The notes under the pieces were generated by a model that saw only the letters and a program-made list of their open reading frames with translations, was not told where the DNA came from and did no database searches. A stretch of 38,777 nucleotides of DNA, taken from contig CAMJKP010000028.1 in NCBI GenBank assembly GCA_946406435.1, forward strand, positions 1 to 38,777. The letters are read 5' to 3'. Numbering within the stretch: the first letter of the stretch is position 1; every line of letters starts with the position of its first letter. Shown one piece after another: positions 31,431 through 38,777 of this stretch. Source of the DNA: an uncultured Prevotellaceae bacterium. Lineage in GTDB: Bacteria; Bacteroidota; Bacteroidia; Bacteroidales; Bacteroidaceae. Both the position numbers and the translations under genes were made by a program.

Positions 31431-32210
31431 ATGACATATCAAGAAACTGAAATATTAATCCAGAAATATCTCAACGGCGAGACGACAGCCGAGGAGGAGA
31501 AACTCCTTGCCCTTGAGGTTTCTCGCAAGGATGCCCCATCCGACTGGAAGATAATAGCCGAGATGCTCGGTGAACTCGCCATTGACGAGGCACTCTTCGA
31601 CAAGATAATGGCAGAGCGCAAGCCTAAGCCAAGTCTCGTGCGCTTCTGGCCTTGGGTAGCCGCAGCCTGTGTCGCCGTTCTGCTCGGCATCTTCGTCGGT
31701 CCTCCGAGAGAGGATACCAAAAGCAATCCCCAAATTGCCAAGGTTGAGCCAAAGCCAGAAGTTGTAGAAGAGCCAAAGGCTATTGAGCCACAAGAGACCT
31801 TCAAAAATGAAGTCTCTACCAAGACTCTGTCCCCACAAAAGGCAAGGCAAAAGTCTCGCGTTTCAATAAGAGCTACAAAAGAGCAACATAAGAGCAGCAT
31901 AAGAAGACAAGAGGCTAATCTTATTGCAAAAACTGAGACTCCTGAAGAGGTAAAGCCACAAGAATATGTTGTGGAAGAAACTCCTACCATAACAGAATGG
32001 GAAGTAGCGGCAGTAGAAAAAACAGCTATCGAGTCTGAACCCGAGGTTTTATCAGACCGCGACCTCCCTATCACCAGTCCTGAAAACTTCATGTTAACCA
32101 AAGAAGAACAGGCTATGATTGTAAGGCTTGAAAACGAGGATTTCCTCAAACAGGTAAAGCAGGAACTCGAAATAGCGAAATACAACCAAAAACAAATGTC
32201 TCTAAATTAG
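31431..32210 (+). CDS. Single-pass membrane protein, probable anti-sigma partner
   Basis: A 259-aa protein. Residues 1-70 form a soluble, helix-rich domain (QKYLNGETTAEEEKLLALEV) like the short N-termini of anti-sigma and FecR-like regulators. A transmembrane segment (about 72-90, FWPWVAAACVAVLLGIFV) follows, then an extracytoplasmic part rich in P, E and K (EPKPEVVEEPKAIEPQE) and a C-terminal helix (KEEQAMIVRLENEDFLKQV). No ZAS motif or catalytic residues are seen. Position directly after an ECF sigma gene and topology argue for control of that sigma; this is inference. The long ORF on the opposite strand (31439-32185) is a codon-bias shadow. Confidence 0.75.
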   Translation: MTYQETEILIQKYLNGETTAEEEKLLALEVSRKDAPSDWKIIAEMLGELAIDEALFDKIMAERKPKPSLVRFWPWVAAACVAVLLGIFVGPPREDTKSNPQIAKVEPKPEVVEEPKAIEPQETFKNEVSTKTLSPQKARQKSRVSIRATKEQHKSSIRRQEANLIAKTETPEEVKPQEYVVEETPTITEWEVAAVEKTAIESEPEVLSDRDLPITSPENFMLTKEEQAMIVRLENEDFLKQVKQELEIAKYNQKQMSLN

Positions 32211-32241
32211 AGTAAAGCATAAACTTCAAAGAATACGAGAT

Positions 32242-33702
32242 ATGAAAAAGATATTTGTCATGCTGATTATCACCATCAGCGCAATAGCATCTGTCAACGC
32301 CCAGTCTCCACGCAAGCATGCTGTACAGAAGCCTACCAACGTGATCAAGCAGCTGAATTACACTATCGACAATTACGGACAAAAGAACAACCTGTCTTAT
32401 AGTGTAACAAAAAATCCAAATACAAATCTGTTGGAATTGAGCGAAAAGATTGCACATTTCACCCTCAAGAAGACAGATGCCAATCAGCAACTTGACCTCA
32501 TTCGTGAAGCATTCACGAAGGATGAGTCTGTAGGCTATCAGTTCAAGCACATTATGCCAGGAAACAATGAGCTATTCAACCTCAACGTATTGTCTGGAAA
32601 CGGAAAGACAAACAACACACTTAGCATTCGTGTTCGACCTGAGCAGGAAATGTGGTACATGTGCTGTAAAAATCCAGAAAATCCTCAACTTCGTGATGCC
32701 TACGCCATTGTATGGAAAGAATCTGGACAGGGATACGAAGGCAACATCTACATGATAACGTCTCTTCGTCCAGACCTTTTCACAAAGAACATGACATCCG
32801 CAAGCAACACATTCAAACTTGACGGTATTATGGGATATGACCTTAAAGATACCCTCTACGTTTTCTATATGGCCGACTCATACGAAGAGCTTGAAAGACT
32901 CGGAAGCAGGACCAATTCATTTGCAGAACTGAAAAGACTTGCAGAAACCGATCCTCAGTTTATCGGTAAAATAGCCTATATGCCTATCAAAAATAACCGT
33001 TTCAACATTAGCGTAAACATCAACAAGCGCATGGTTGGACGACAGCGTAATGTCGAGCCTGACGGATCACTCTGCAAATTATGGATGGATATAGACATGG
33101 TACCAGGAGAGACTTATCGTTTAGTCGTTCATAACGGATTCGTTGAATACGACAATAAATACGAAACACGTTTTGGACGTTATTCTGGTCATAGTCTTAT
33201 AGGTCGTTACGCTAGGGACGAAGAAGATACCGAAGCTACCCAAGCTGCTCCCACAAACGACAAAGAGAATATACCAACTCAACTTCGGGATGAAGTCAGA
33301 AAGAAGTTTGAGATCATAAGTGAAAATATGAGCATGATTAAGAAATTCTATGAAACCATAGATGACAATACTGATCAGGCTCTCAAGCGTGATGGCAAGA
33401 TAAAGGATTGGAGCAATACAGATATGTACTTCAATCAGATTTTCAAGCAGAACGAGCAATTAGACCTACAAATAGAAGAACTCTATTATTCCCTATCGGA
33501 TTACGAGTTGCCACTAAAGTATAAAGTGGGCATTTACAAAGAGATATTAAGAGTGTATGCCGATCAGAATAATTATTTCAACGACCTATACTCAAAGCTT
33601 GGCAACCTCTCAAAGAGCGGCAAAAAATGCCAAAAGCAGATTAGCCAACTTACGGAGAAGTACATGAACAGGATGAGTGAAGCAATAAACTCTGACCAAT
33701 AG
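32242..33702 (+). CDS. Secreted hypothetical protein in the sigma operon (486 aa)
   Basis: A 486-aa protein with a signal peptide (MKKIFVMLIITISAIASVNAQ), 31 nt after the membrane protein and probably in its operon. I do not recognise a family. The middle contains a mixed alpha/beta region (YTIDNYGQKNNLSYSVTKNP, WYMCCKNPENPQ). The C-terminal third is helical with Gln/Lys/Glu-rich stretches (NEQLDLQIEELYYSLSDYEL, KKCQKQISQLTEKYMNRM), likely coiled coil. As third gene after sigma and probable anti-sigma it may be the sensor or a regulated surface-acting product. A hairpin (AGATTCTCAA/TTGAGAATCT) lies about 35 nt after its stop. Confidence 0.75.
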   Translation: MKKIFVMLIITISAIASVNAQSPRKHAVQKPTNVIKQLNYTIDNYGQKNNLSYSVTKNPNTNLLELSEKIAHFTLKKTDANQQLDLIREAFTKDESVGYQFKHIMPGNNELFNLNVLSGNGKTNNTLSIRVRPEQEMWYMCCKNPENPQLRDAYAIVWKESGQGYEGNIYMITSLRPDLFTKNMTSASNTFKLDGIMGYDLKDTLYVFYMADSYEELERLGSRTNSFAELKRLAETDPQFIGKIAYMPIKNNRFNISVNINKRMVGRQRNVEPDGSLCKLWMDIDMVPGETYRLVVHNGFVEYDNKYETRFGRYSGHSLIGRYARDEEDTEATQAAPTNDKENIPTQLRDEVRKKFEIISENMSMIKKFYETIDDNTDQALKRDGKIKDWSNTDMYFNQIFKQNEQLDLQIEELYYSLSDYELPLKYKVGIYKEILRVYADQNNYFNDLYSKLGNLSKSGKKCQKQISQLTEKYMNRMSEAINSDQ

Positions 33703-33736
33703 ACATTATTGCCCCCCCTCTTTACAGAAATGACAC

Positions 33737-33763
33737 ATCAGATTCTCAAAAGAAAATTGAGAA
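33737..33763. other. Hairpin downstream of the 486-aa gene
   Basis: AGATTCTCAA and TTGAGAATCT pair around AAGAAAA. No T-run follows, so a terminator role is uncertain. Confidence 0.5.
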
Positions 33764-33844
33764 TCTCGTAAGAGGTATGTGCGTAACACAAAGGGGTGTC
33801 AGAGTTTTCATCCACGAAATATCTATCATATTTAATTATAATTT

Positions 33845-34912
33845 ATGAAAAGAATCATCACAATTATATTATCAGCTATACTGACAATAACAGTATCAGC
33901 ACAAGACAAGAATCCCGTTGAGAAGATATGCGAAGAGATATATTCTGCTGTGCCAGGACTGCCTTGTCTTGATGACAAGCAAAAGTCATACAACGGAGAT
34001 GGTTTAGTAGTATATTCTCACAGAGCCTACTTCGACGGAATCTTCTGTACAAAGGATTCTACAGAATACAAGAACAAAAAAGTTCTGAAGAAAATGCTCG
34101 GTATTATCAGACATAACCTTGATTCATTGATGGAAATCTCAGATGAAAGCTATCATTTTGAATCTCACAGTCATGATGCTGACACTATAAAATATTCCCT
34201 TTGCTTGTCCAATGGACCAGTTGTTCCTAAAAAAATCAAAATGGGGAATTTAACTTATATTACCCCAGATGATGACGAAACTGTGTCTCTCGATTATACA
34301 AGGAACAAAAGGAATTATGAGTACAGAGGGTATGCTGATTGGGTGAACTTGAAATATCATAAGAATGTTATTCTCCCCAACAAACACGATAATGCTTTTG
34401 ACAAGTTAGCCTATCTGGAAAAAACAGCACCAGTTCTCAAGCATAAAGATATAAAATCATGGGATTTCAATTGGTCACAAAGTGAAGATTACGACATTGA
34501 GAGTAACAAAGAGGACATAGATTTTATCACCCTCCTGTATCCTCAACACAAAAACGCAGGACAATGCATAGGAACCATGTATTTCATTCCAAAAGAAAAG
34601 AAAGAATTGGCAGAAACTATACTGACATCCTTAGATAGCATCACACTCAATCATACGGAAACCAATCCATATCATAGGTATGTATATCACTATAACATGA
34701 AGGATTGGGTAATGCGTTATACAGAAGGTGCAGGTCATAAAATCAAAGAAATGTTTTTCACAAACTACCAATCTTCTACACGTGTGTTTTATGGAGTTAC
34801 TTCTCAAGGCTACTATGTAGCCATAGCTGATACTGAAAAGAATTTCTGCATTCCAAGAGAATGGTATTGCCTAAAGAGTTTCAACAACGGAAAGAAGGAA
34901 TATATAAAGTGA
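33845..34912 (+). CDS. Secreted hypothetical protein, tandem paralogue 1 (355 aa)
   Basis: A 355-aa protein with a signal peptide (MKRIITIILSAILTITVSAQ). It is clearly related to the next gene: near-identical signal region at DNA level, and shared blocks LDSLMEISDESYHFE, TAPVLKHKDIKSWDF and GTMYFIPKEKKE. It ends VAIADTEKNFCIPREWYCLK, matched by VAIINSEKAYGIPKDWYKLK in the paralogue. I cannot assign a family. No clear promoter was found in the 140-nt gap; it may be read from the sigma operon. The 26-nt distance to paralogue 2 means the two are co-transcribed. Confidence 0.75.
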   Translation: MKRIITIILSAILTITVSAQDKNPVEKICEEIYSAVPGLPCLDDKQKSYNGDGLVVYSHRAYFDGIFCTKDSTEYKNKKVLKKMLGIIRHNLDSLMEISDESYHFESHSHDADTIKYSLCLSNGPVVPKKIKMGNLTYITPDDDETVSLDYTRNKRNYEYRGYADWVNLKYHKNVILPNKHDNAFDKLAYLEKTAPVLKHKDIKSWDFNWSQSEDYDIESNKEDIDFITLLYPQHKNAGQCIGTMYFIPKEKKELAETILTSLDSITLNHTETNPYHRYVYHYNMKDWVMRYTEGAGHKIKEMFFTNYQSSTRVFYGVTSQGYYVAIADTEKNFCIPREWYCLKSFNNGKKEYIK

Positions 34913-34938
34913 GCAAGTGAACTAAACAACGGTAAATT

Positions 34939-36117
34939 ATGAAAAGAATTATCACAACCATATTATCCGTAGTACTGGCAACAACAATCTCTGCACAGGA
35001 AGGTAAATCTTTAGCTGAAATCGTCAACGAATTAGGTCAAGGTAGAGAAATCACAAAAAGACAGTACAACGTTGGCAAAGGATATGTTACCAACACCATA
35101 ACTTTTCGTGTAGGCATGGCAGAACCATGTATTAAAGAAGAATGCGGTAAAGAAGATATGGCAATAGTAGATACAGAAGGAATTCCACTAACAGCAGACG
35201 CAATCCAGAAAGAAAGGGAGCGTGTAAAACGCATCTGTTCGGTTTTAGATAGTCTGATGAAAATCTCAGAGGAAAGCCATTACCACGAAACACCTGCAAA
35301 GGACACAATAATCTACTCTCTTTGCATAAAAAATGCAAAAGACTCCATACGCAAGTACTCTCTACATTATGCATATGGACCAACTGTTTATATGTATCCT
35401 GATGCAACGGAAATGACAACTTTTACTTTCGCGTCTGGCGACAAACCATTCAATCCATGTGACAAGCATAAGTGGTCAGCAGGACATTTATTCTATGAAT
35501 ATCAGAAGCCTATGCCAAAAGACCAATGTACTGCTTTTGACCAAAAGACCTATTTAGAGAGTATTCTTCCTGTTCTGAAACAGAAGGGAATAAAAGCATG
35601 GAATTTCAAGTGGACTTTAGATGACAGGTTTGATGACGACAAAGATAAATACTTTGATGAGTTCTATGGCAGACAAAGTTATCGCAAATCATTCGCAGGC
35701 AAAGCTACAGGAACGATATTTTTCATTCCAAAAGAGGAAGAGAAGATGGCGGTAAATGTATTTAATGCCATAGACAGTCTTACCCTGATCCACATCAACA
35801 AATACCCTCAACAAAAATACGAATACGTATTCAACGTCGTAGAAGGTGTTATGTCTCGAAAGCCATCTACTCGCCCTACGGATCTCATAGACGAATATAA
35901 CGACAAAAACAAATTCCATTTAAACCTGACAAAAGGTGAGGATGGCTACTATGTTGCAATAATAAACTCAGAAAAAGCATATGGAATTCCCAAGGATTGG
36001 TACAAGCTAAAGAGCTACACCAATGGCGAAAAACAATATATAGAAGGAGCTGAAGCAGAGGCTTCAGACAAAATCGACCAAGAAATAATGGTTTTAGATA
36101 AAATAATGGTTTGGTGA
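34939..36117 (+). CDS. Secreted hypothetical protein, tandem paralogue 2 (392 aa)
   Basis: A 392-aa protein with a signal peptide (MKRIITTILSVVLATTISAQ), 26 nt after paralogue 1. Shared blocks are listed there; paralogue 2 also has LDSLMKISEESHYHE, ILPVLKQKGIKAWNFKW and GTIFFIPKEEEK. It adds about 20 residues at the C-terminus (EGAEAEASDKIDQEIMVLDK) absent from its sister. The family is unknown. A terminator follows at 36141-36173. The protein 272 aa further on (minus strand) is not obviously related. Recent duplication is suggested by the DNA similarity of the first 60 bases, with faster divergence in the body. Confidence 0.75.
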   Translation: MKRIITTILSVVLATTISAQEGKSLAEIVNELGQGREITKRQYNVGKGYVTNTITFRVGMAEPCIKEECGKEDMAIVDTEGIPLTADAIQKERERVKRICSVLDSLMKISEESHYHETPAKDTIIYSLCIKNAKDSIRKYSLHYAYGPTVYMYPDATEMTTFTFASGDKPFNPCDKHKWSAGHLFYEYQKPMPKDQCTAFDQKTYLESILPVLKQKGIKAWNFKWTLDDRFDDDKDKYFDEFYGRQSYRKSFAGKATGTIFFIPKEEEKMAVNVFNAIDSLTLIHINKYPQQKYEYVFNVVEGVMSRKPSTRPTDLIDEYNDKNKFHLNLTKGEDGYYVAIINSEKAYGIPKDWYKLKSYTNGEKQYIEGAEAEASDKIDQEIMVLDKIMVW

Positions 36118-36140
36118 GAGTTTTTATAGAGAGTAAGAGA

Positions 36141-36173
36141 AAGCTTGTGTCCGGGATGGACATAAGCTTTTTT
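36141..36173 (+). terminator. Terminator after the paralogue pair
   Basis: AAGCTTGTGTCC and GGACATAAGCTT pair around GGGAT, followed by a T-run to 36173. Confidence 0.8.
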
Positions 36174-36193
36174 CATGCCCAAAAAACTCCCTT

Positions 36194-36313
36194 GATTCTT
36201 CGCTATAACTCCGTAGATACTCCATCGTTACTCCATCGTTACTCCATCGCATGTCCATCGTTTCGATGGAGAAGCGATGGACATGCGATGGAGATGGTTC
36301 GGAGGAAGAGCGG
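36194..36313. repeat. ACTCCATCGTT word palindrome with GGTTCGGAGGA arm
   Basis: Words ACTCCATCGTT repeat from 36219 to 36249, then CTCCATCGCATGTCCATCG (36242-36260) pairs perfectly with CGATGGACATGCGATGGAG (36275-36293). The right arm GGTTCGGAGGAAGAGCGG is that of the elements at 22518 and 25231. Confidence 0.85.
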
Positions 36314-36354
36314 GAAAAGTGAAGAGAATAAATGATTAACGAGAGTTCGAAAAA

Positions 36355-36443
36355 AAGGGAAACAGATTTATCGGATTTATCTGAAAAAAAGCACAAACAA
36401 TACTGCGCCAACCATCAGATAAATCCGATAAATCCGCTTCCCT
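36355..36443. repeat. ATCGGATTTAT word palindrome
   Basis: AAGGGAA then CAGATTTATCGGATTTATCT on the left, matched by inverted AGATAAATCCGATAAATCC and TTCCCTT on the right. It directly follows the previous element. The short ORF over this region only translates the repeat. Confidence 0.85.
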
Positions 36444-36491
36444 TATTCTTTTTACGACAAAATCATAAAGGAATATGTTTGGATGAGAAAA

Positions 36492-37310
36492 TCATCTCAG
36501 CGAATCAAAATCAATTTCTTCATAATCAAGACCTTCAGGTTCATGGTCATAACTTTCATAACGGATAAGGTCAAAGTTGACAATCTCTTTATCATTAGTC
36601 AAAAGGCTATATTCAGGTTGTTCACCTTCAACTGTACTTGTCATAATATACGCCCCTTTGAGCTTAGAACAAGGGATAATAGACACCCGTACTTCTTTTT
36701 TCCAATCGTTTACAGTTTTGTAAGCCCAACCACCACCATCAAGTTTTCTGAAATCTTTTAATGGACGAAACCATGTCTCCATACAGTAGTACATCAACAA
36801 CATGTCAGTAAACTCAAATTCATTAGCTATTTCATCAGTATAATAATAGGCTCCACCTTGTTTCCACAGATGATGCCAAACTCTTGGAATATCCCCCAAC
36901 TGCTGTTTTTCGAGATTAGGCATTTGTTCTATTATAGCTGACAATACCTGAGTTATATAGCCTGCACGCACATGATGGTTTCGAGCTCCCATTTTATTAT
37001 TCAAGGTGTCAAAATATCCCTTGTGTGAGCGCGGTATAATATAATAGGATGTTGCATAAGTGCCAAAAGGTTTTGAGGGATTCTCGCGAAAATAGCTATA
37101 TTCACGATAGAGAAAAGTTGTATCATGTTCCACAAATTTTTCATAAGTGGAATAGCATTTGCAATTATCGTCACTATATGTAAGAGGTATTTTTACCTCT
37201 TTGCCATTATCAACCTTTAGTCTCATCGTATCAGGAAAAACATCATTATTCTGAGCCATAATGTTGACACAGTTGATAAAACAAGCCAGTAGTGTAAAGA
37301 TTCTTGTCAT
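36492..37310 (-). CDS. Secreted hypothetical protein (272 aa)
   Basis: A 272-aa protein with an N-terminal hydrophobic signal (MTRIFTLLACFINCVNIMAQ). The mature part is mixed, rich in Tyr and Trp (TSYYIIPRSHKGYFDTL, QGGAYYYTDEIANEF). No domain recognised. It ends in an acidic stretch (EGLDYEEIDFDSLR). Its own promoter lies at 37339-37369. It is convergent with the tandem secreted paralogues and tail-to-head with cca, separated from the latter by a strong terminator. Two palindromic repeat elements fill the 375 bases beyond its stop. Confidence 0.7.
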   Translation of the reverse strand: MTRIFTLLACFINCVNIMAQNNDVFPDTMRLKVDNGKEVKIPLTYSDDNCKCYSTYEKFVEHDTTFLYREYSYFRENPSKPFGTYATSYYIIPRSHKGYFDTLNNKMGARNHHVRAGYITQVLSAIIEQMPNLEKQQLGDIPRVWHHLWKQGGAYYYTDEIANEFEFTDMLLMYYCMETWFRPLKDFRKLDGGGWAYKTVNDWKKEVRVSIIPCSKLKGAYIMTSTVEGEQPEYSLLTNDKEIVNFDLIRYESYDHEPEGLDYEEIDFDSLR

Positions 37311-37338
37311 GTTGCATGAGTTTTAATTATTTCGGGTA

Positions 37339-37369
37339 CAAATGTAAGCAATCTTTTTATAATTACAAA
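37339..37369 (-). promoter_or_regulatory. Promoter for the 272-aa secreted protein
   Basis: On the minus strand TTTG (37369-37366), a 19-nt spacer and TACATTTG (37346-37339), about 30 nt before the start. Confidence 0.7.
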
Positions 37370-37380
37370 ATATTCACACG

Positions 37381-37418
37381 AAAAAAAGCTGAGGTCGCAA
37401 TTTGCGACCTCAGCTTTT
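37381..37418 (-). terminator. cca terminator
   Basis: A perfect 17-bp stem (37384-37400 with 37402-37418; AGCTGAGGTCGC / GCGACCTCAGCT), followed on the minus strand by seven Ts. It is 10 nt after the cca stop. Confidence 0.9.
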
Positions 37419-37428
37419 GATTATTTCT

Positions 37429-38777
37429 CTAAACCAGTCCTAATTCCTTCGCTTTTTCATTCAGCAAGGCAAGGAGAGGCTCTCGCTCATTCTCTACTTT
37501 ATTGTCGAGAACGGCATCCTTGAGATATTGCTTTAGGATTCCGACTTCCCGGGAAGGCTTGAGATTATACATTTCCATAATCTCGTTACCGTCAATAACA
37601 GGCTGGAGAAGTCGCTTGAAATCCTTTTCCTTTAAGTCCTCAATCTTCTGGCGCACAAGCTGATAGTTGTCGAGGAACTTTTGCTTGCGCTGTTGGTTCT
37701 TGCTCGTTATATCTGCCTCGCAGAGAGCCATGAGAGCATCAATATCATCGCCAGCATCGTTCACCATTCGACGGACGGCTGAGTCGGTAACAATATCATC
37801 GGCTATGGCGATAGGACGCATGTGGAGTTCCACCATCTTCTGCACGAATTTCATCTTTGCATCCATAGGCAGTTTCATTCTACGGAAGATACCGGGAATC
37901 ATCTTTGCTCCAATAATGTTGTGAGCATGGAATGTCCAGCCCTGAACTGGATCCCAACGCTTGCTCTTTGGCTTGCCGATATCGTGGAGAACTGCAGCCC
38001 AACGCAGCCAAAGTTGGGTGTTAGGTGTTAGGTGTTGGGTGTTAGAGCTTTGGGTGTCGGCTGTTTGTTTTACAACATTTTCGAGAACCTCTAAAGTATG
38101 GTAGAAGTTATTCTTATGAGCTCTTCCGTTCTTTGTCTCGACCATATCCATCTGAGATAGTTCAGGGAAGATAATTGCAAGAAGACCAGAGCGTTGGAGG
38201 TCAACGAAACCACGGCTCGGGTGCTTGGTCATAAGAATCTTGTTCAACTCTTCCGCTATGCGCTCTCCACTAATGATTTTGATACGCTCGGCATTACGTT
38301 CAAGAGCCTCGAATGTCTCATCTTCAATAATGAAGTTGAAGCGTGTGGCGAAGCGGATGCAACGGAGCATTCGCAATGGGTCGTCGGAGAAGGTTATGTC
38401 TGGATCGAGAGGAGTACGGATAATTCCATCATACAGGTCGTCAATTCCTCCAAACGGGTCAACAAGTTCGCCAAAGCGATTCTTGTTCAGGCAGATAGCC
38501 ATAGCGTTGATGGTGAAGTCGCGACGGTTCTGGTCATCTTCAAGAGTACCATCCTCAACGATAGGCTTGCGAGAATCTCGTTGATAGCTTTCCTTACGGG
38601 CGCCAACGAATTCGATTTCGAGACCCTCTGAATCCCCCTTAAAGGGGGACTTTTCTTGCGTAAGCGGCTCTTCCCCTTCAAGGGGAAGCGGGGAAAGGGT
38701 CTTCTCCCCATAGACCTTAACTTGTGCTGTTCCGAAATTCTTAAATACAGATAAAGAGGCTTTCTTGCCAAGCTTCT
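37429..38777 (-). CDS. cca: tRNA nucleotidyltransferase (CCA-adding) with HD domain, 5'-partial
   Basis: About 448 codons in the window; the 5' end, with the GG/DxD catalytic loop, lies past the right edge. The frame is open to the edge (KLGKKASLSVFKNFGTAQVK), so an ATG at 38502 is internal, not the true start. The nucleotidyltransferase part shows EFVGARKESY, DDQNRRDFTINAMA and DPDITFSDDPLRMLR; the HD hydrolase part shows LHDIGKPKSKRW and FHAHNIIGAKM. It adds or repairs the CCA end of tRNAs. Two in-frame repeat insertions are present: about 27 residues (TLSPLPLEGEEPL to SPFKGDSEG) between VYG and LEIEFVGARK, and DTQSSNTQHLTPNTQ before LWLRWAAVLHDIG. Relatives I know go straight across both points. 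Confidence 0.92.
   Translation of the reverse strand, partial: KLGKKASLSVFKNFGTAQVKVYGEKTLSPLPLEGEEPLTQEKSPFKGDSEGLEIEFVGARKESYQRDSRKPIVEDGTLEDDQNRRDFTINAMAICLNKNRFGELVDPFGGIDDLYDGIIRTPLDPDITFSDDPLRMLRCIRFATRFNFIIEDETFEALERNAERIKIISGERIAEELNKILMTKHPSRGFVDLQRSGLLAIIFPELSQMDMVETKNGRAHKNNFYHTLEVLENVVKQTADTQSSNTQHLTPNTQLWLRWAAVLHDIGKPKSKRWDPVQGWTFHAHNIIGAKMIPGIFRRMKLPMDAKMKFVQKMVELHMRPIAIADDIVTDSAVRRMVNDAGDDIDALMALCEADITSKNQQRKQKFLDNYQLVRQKIEDLKEKDFKRLLQPVIDGNEIMEMYNLKPSREVGILKQYLKDAVLDNKVENEREPLLALLNEKAKELGLV
38014..38062 (-). repeat. CCAACACCTAACACCTAACA word array inside cca
   Basis: On the coding strand ACACCCAAAGCTCTAACACC then CAACACCTAACACCTAACAC. It encodes SSNTQHLTPNTQ in frame just before the HD domain core. 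The same words lie inside the M6 protease gene at 15532-15562. Confidence 0.85.
38622..38701 (-). repeat. GACCCTCT...AAGGGTC palindromic element inside cca
   Basis: On the plus strand GACCCTCTGAATCCCCCTT, AAAGGGGGACTT, then CTCTTCCCCTTCAAGGGGAA and AAAGGGTC. The outer arms and inner GGGGGACTT spacer match the element after clpB (25482-25559). The inner palindromes differ. Length keeps the frame. Confidence 0.85.

Noticed and set aside
31439..32185. A 248-aa ORF antisense to the membrane protein gene
   Set aside because: Serine-rich composition typical of a reverse frame; no promoter or start context; the sense ORF has signal topology and operon context.
36332..36568. A 78-aa plus-strand ORF
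   Set aside because: Its sequence is mainly translation of the ATCGGATTTAT palindrome and then the antisense of the 272-aa gene.
38487..38771. A 94-aa reverse ORF with an ATG near the right edge
   Set aside because: It is a different frame from cca; the cca frame is open to the edge and encodes conserved motifs.

Overview
The window looks like chromosomal DNA from the Bacteroidales, most likely a Prevotellaceae member (Prevotella/Segatella/Xylanibacter-like). The reasons are a type III glutamine synthetase, DapL-route lysine/DAP synthesis, BspA-like and T9SS-tail-like secreted proteins, a lipoprotein with an acidic export signal, and at least ten promoters of the Bacteroidetes form TTTG/TTG-N18-20-TAnnTTTG, usually followed by CA. 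No tRNA, rRNA, CRISPR array, transposase or integrase was seen.

Layout. 1-4650: a small hypothetical protein, a BspA-like secreted protein with GLUG repeats, and two tandem small peptides with matching ends, all embedded in repeats. 4653-14263: a nitrogen-assimilation block. glnN, a TorF-like porin, dapL and dapF are on the minus strand; glnK (P-II), amtB and asnB are on the plus strand. The two halves meet at a divergent promoter region carrying a perfect 22-bp inverted repeat over both -7 boxes. Together they import ammonium, sense nitrogen, fix ammonium into Gln and Asn, and make meso-DAP. 14668-19438: trmO, an M6-family metalloprotease and a secreted protein; a stray copy of the trmO 3' end lies beyond the protease. 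19957-25013: two tandem paralogues with C-terminal thioredoxin-like domains. 25564-29777: clpB divergent from a Cu/Zn-exporter-type permease fused to an HMA domain. 29880-37310: a lipoprotein, a sigma factor/membrane protein/secreted protein operon, a tandem pair of secreted paralogues and another secreted unknown. 37429 to the right edge: a partial cca-type tRNA nucleotidyltransferase with an HD domain.

The most unusual property is a dense, layered set of short-word repeat elements. Most intergenic regions carry an array of an 8-12-nt word, often followed by the same word inverted so the whole can fold. The words differ between loci but the architecture recurs, and several elements exist as two diverged copies. 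Many begin 0-30 nt after a stop codon, a few fill 5' leaders, and at least five segments lie in frame inside genes (cca twice, trmO, the HMA-fused permease, the M6 protease), with a sixth probably forming the tail of a sigma factor. This resembles the Rickettsia palindromic elements in behaviour and is my main candidate for something undescribed.
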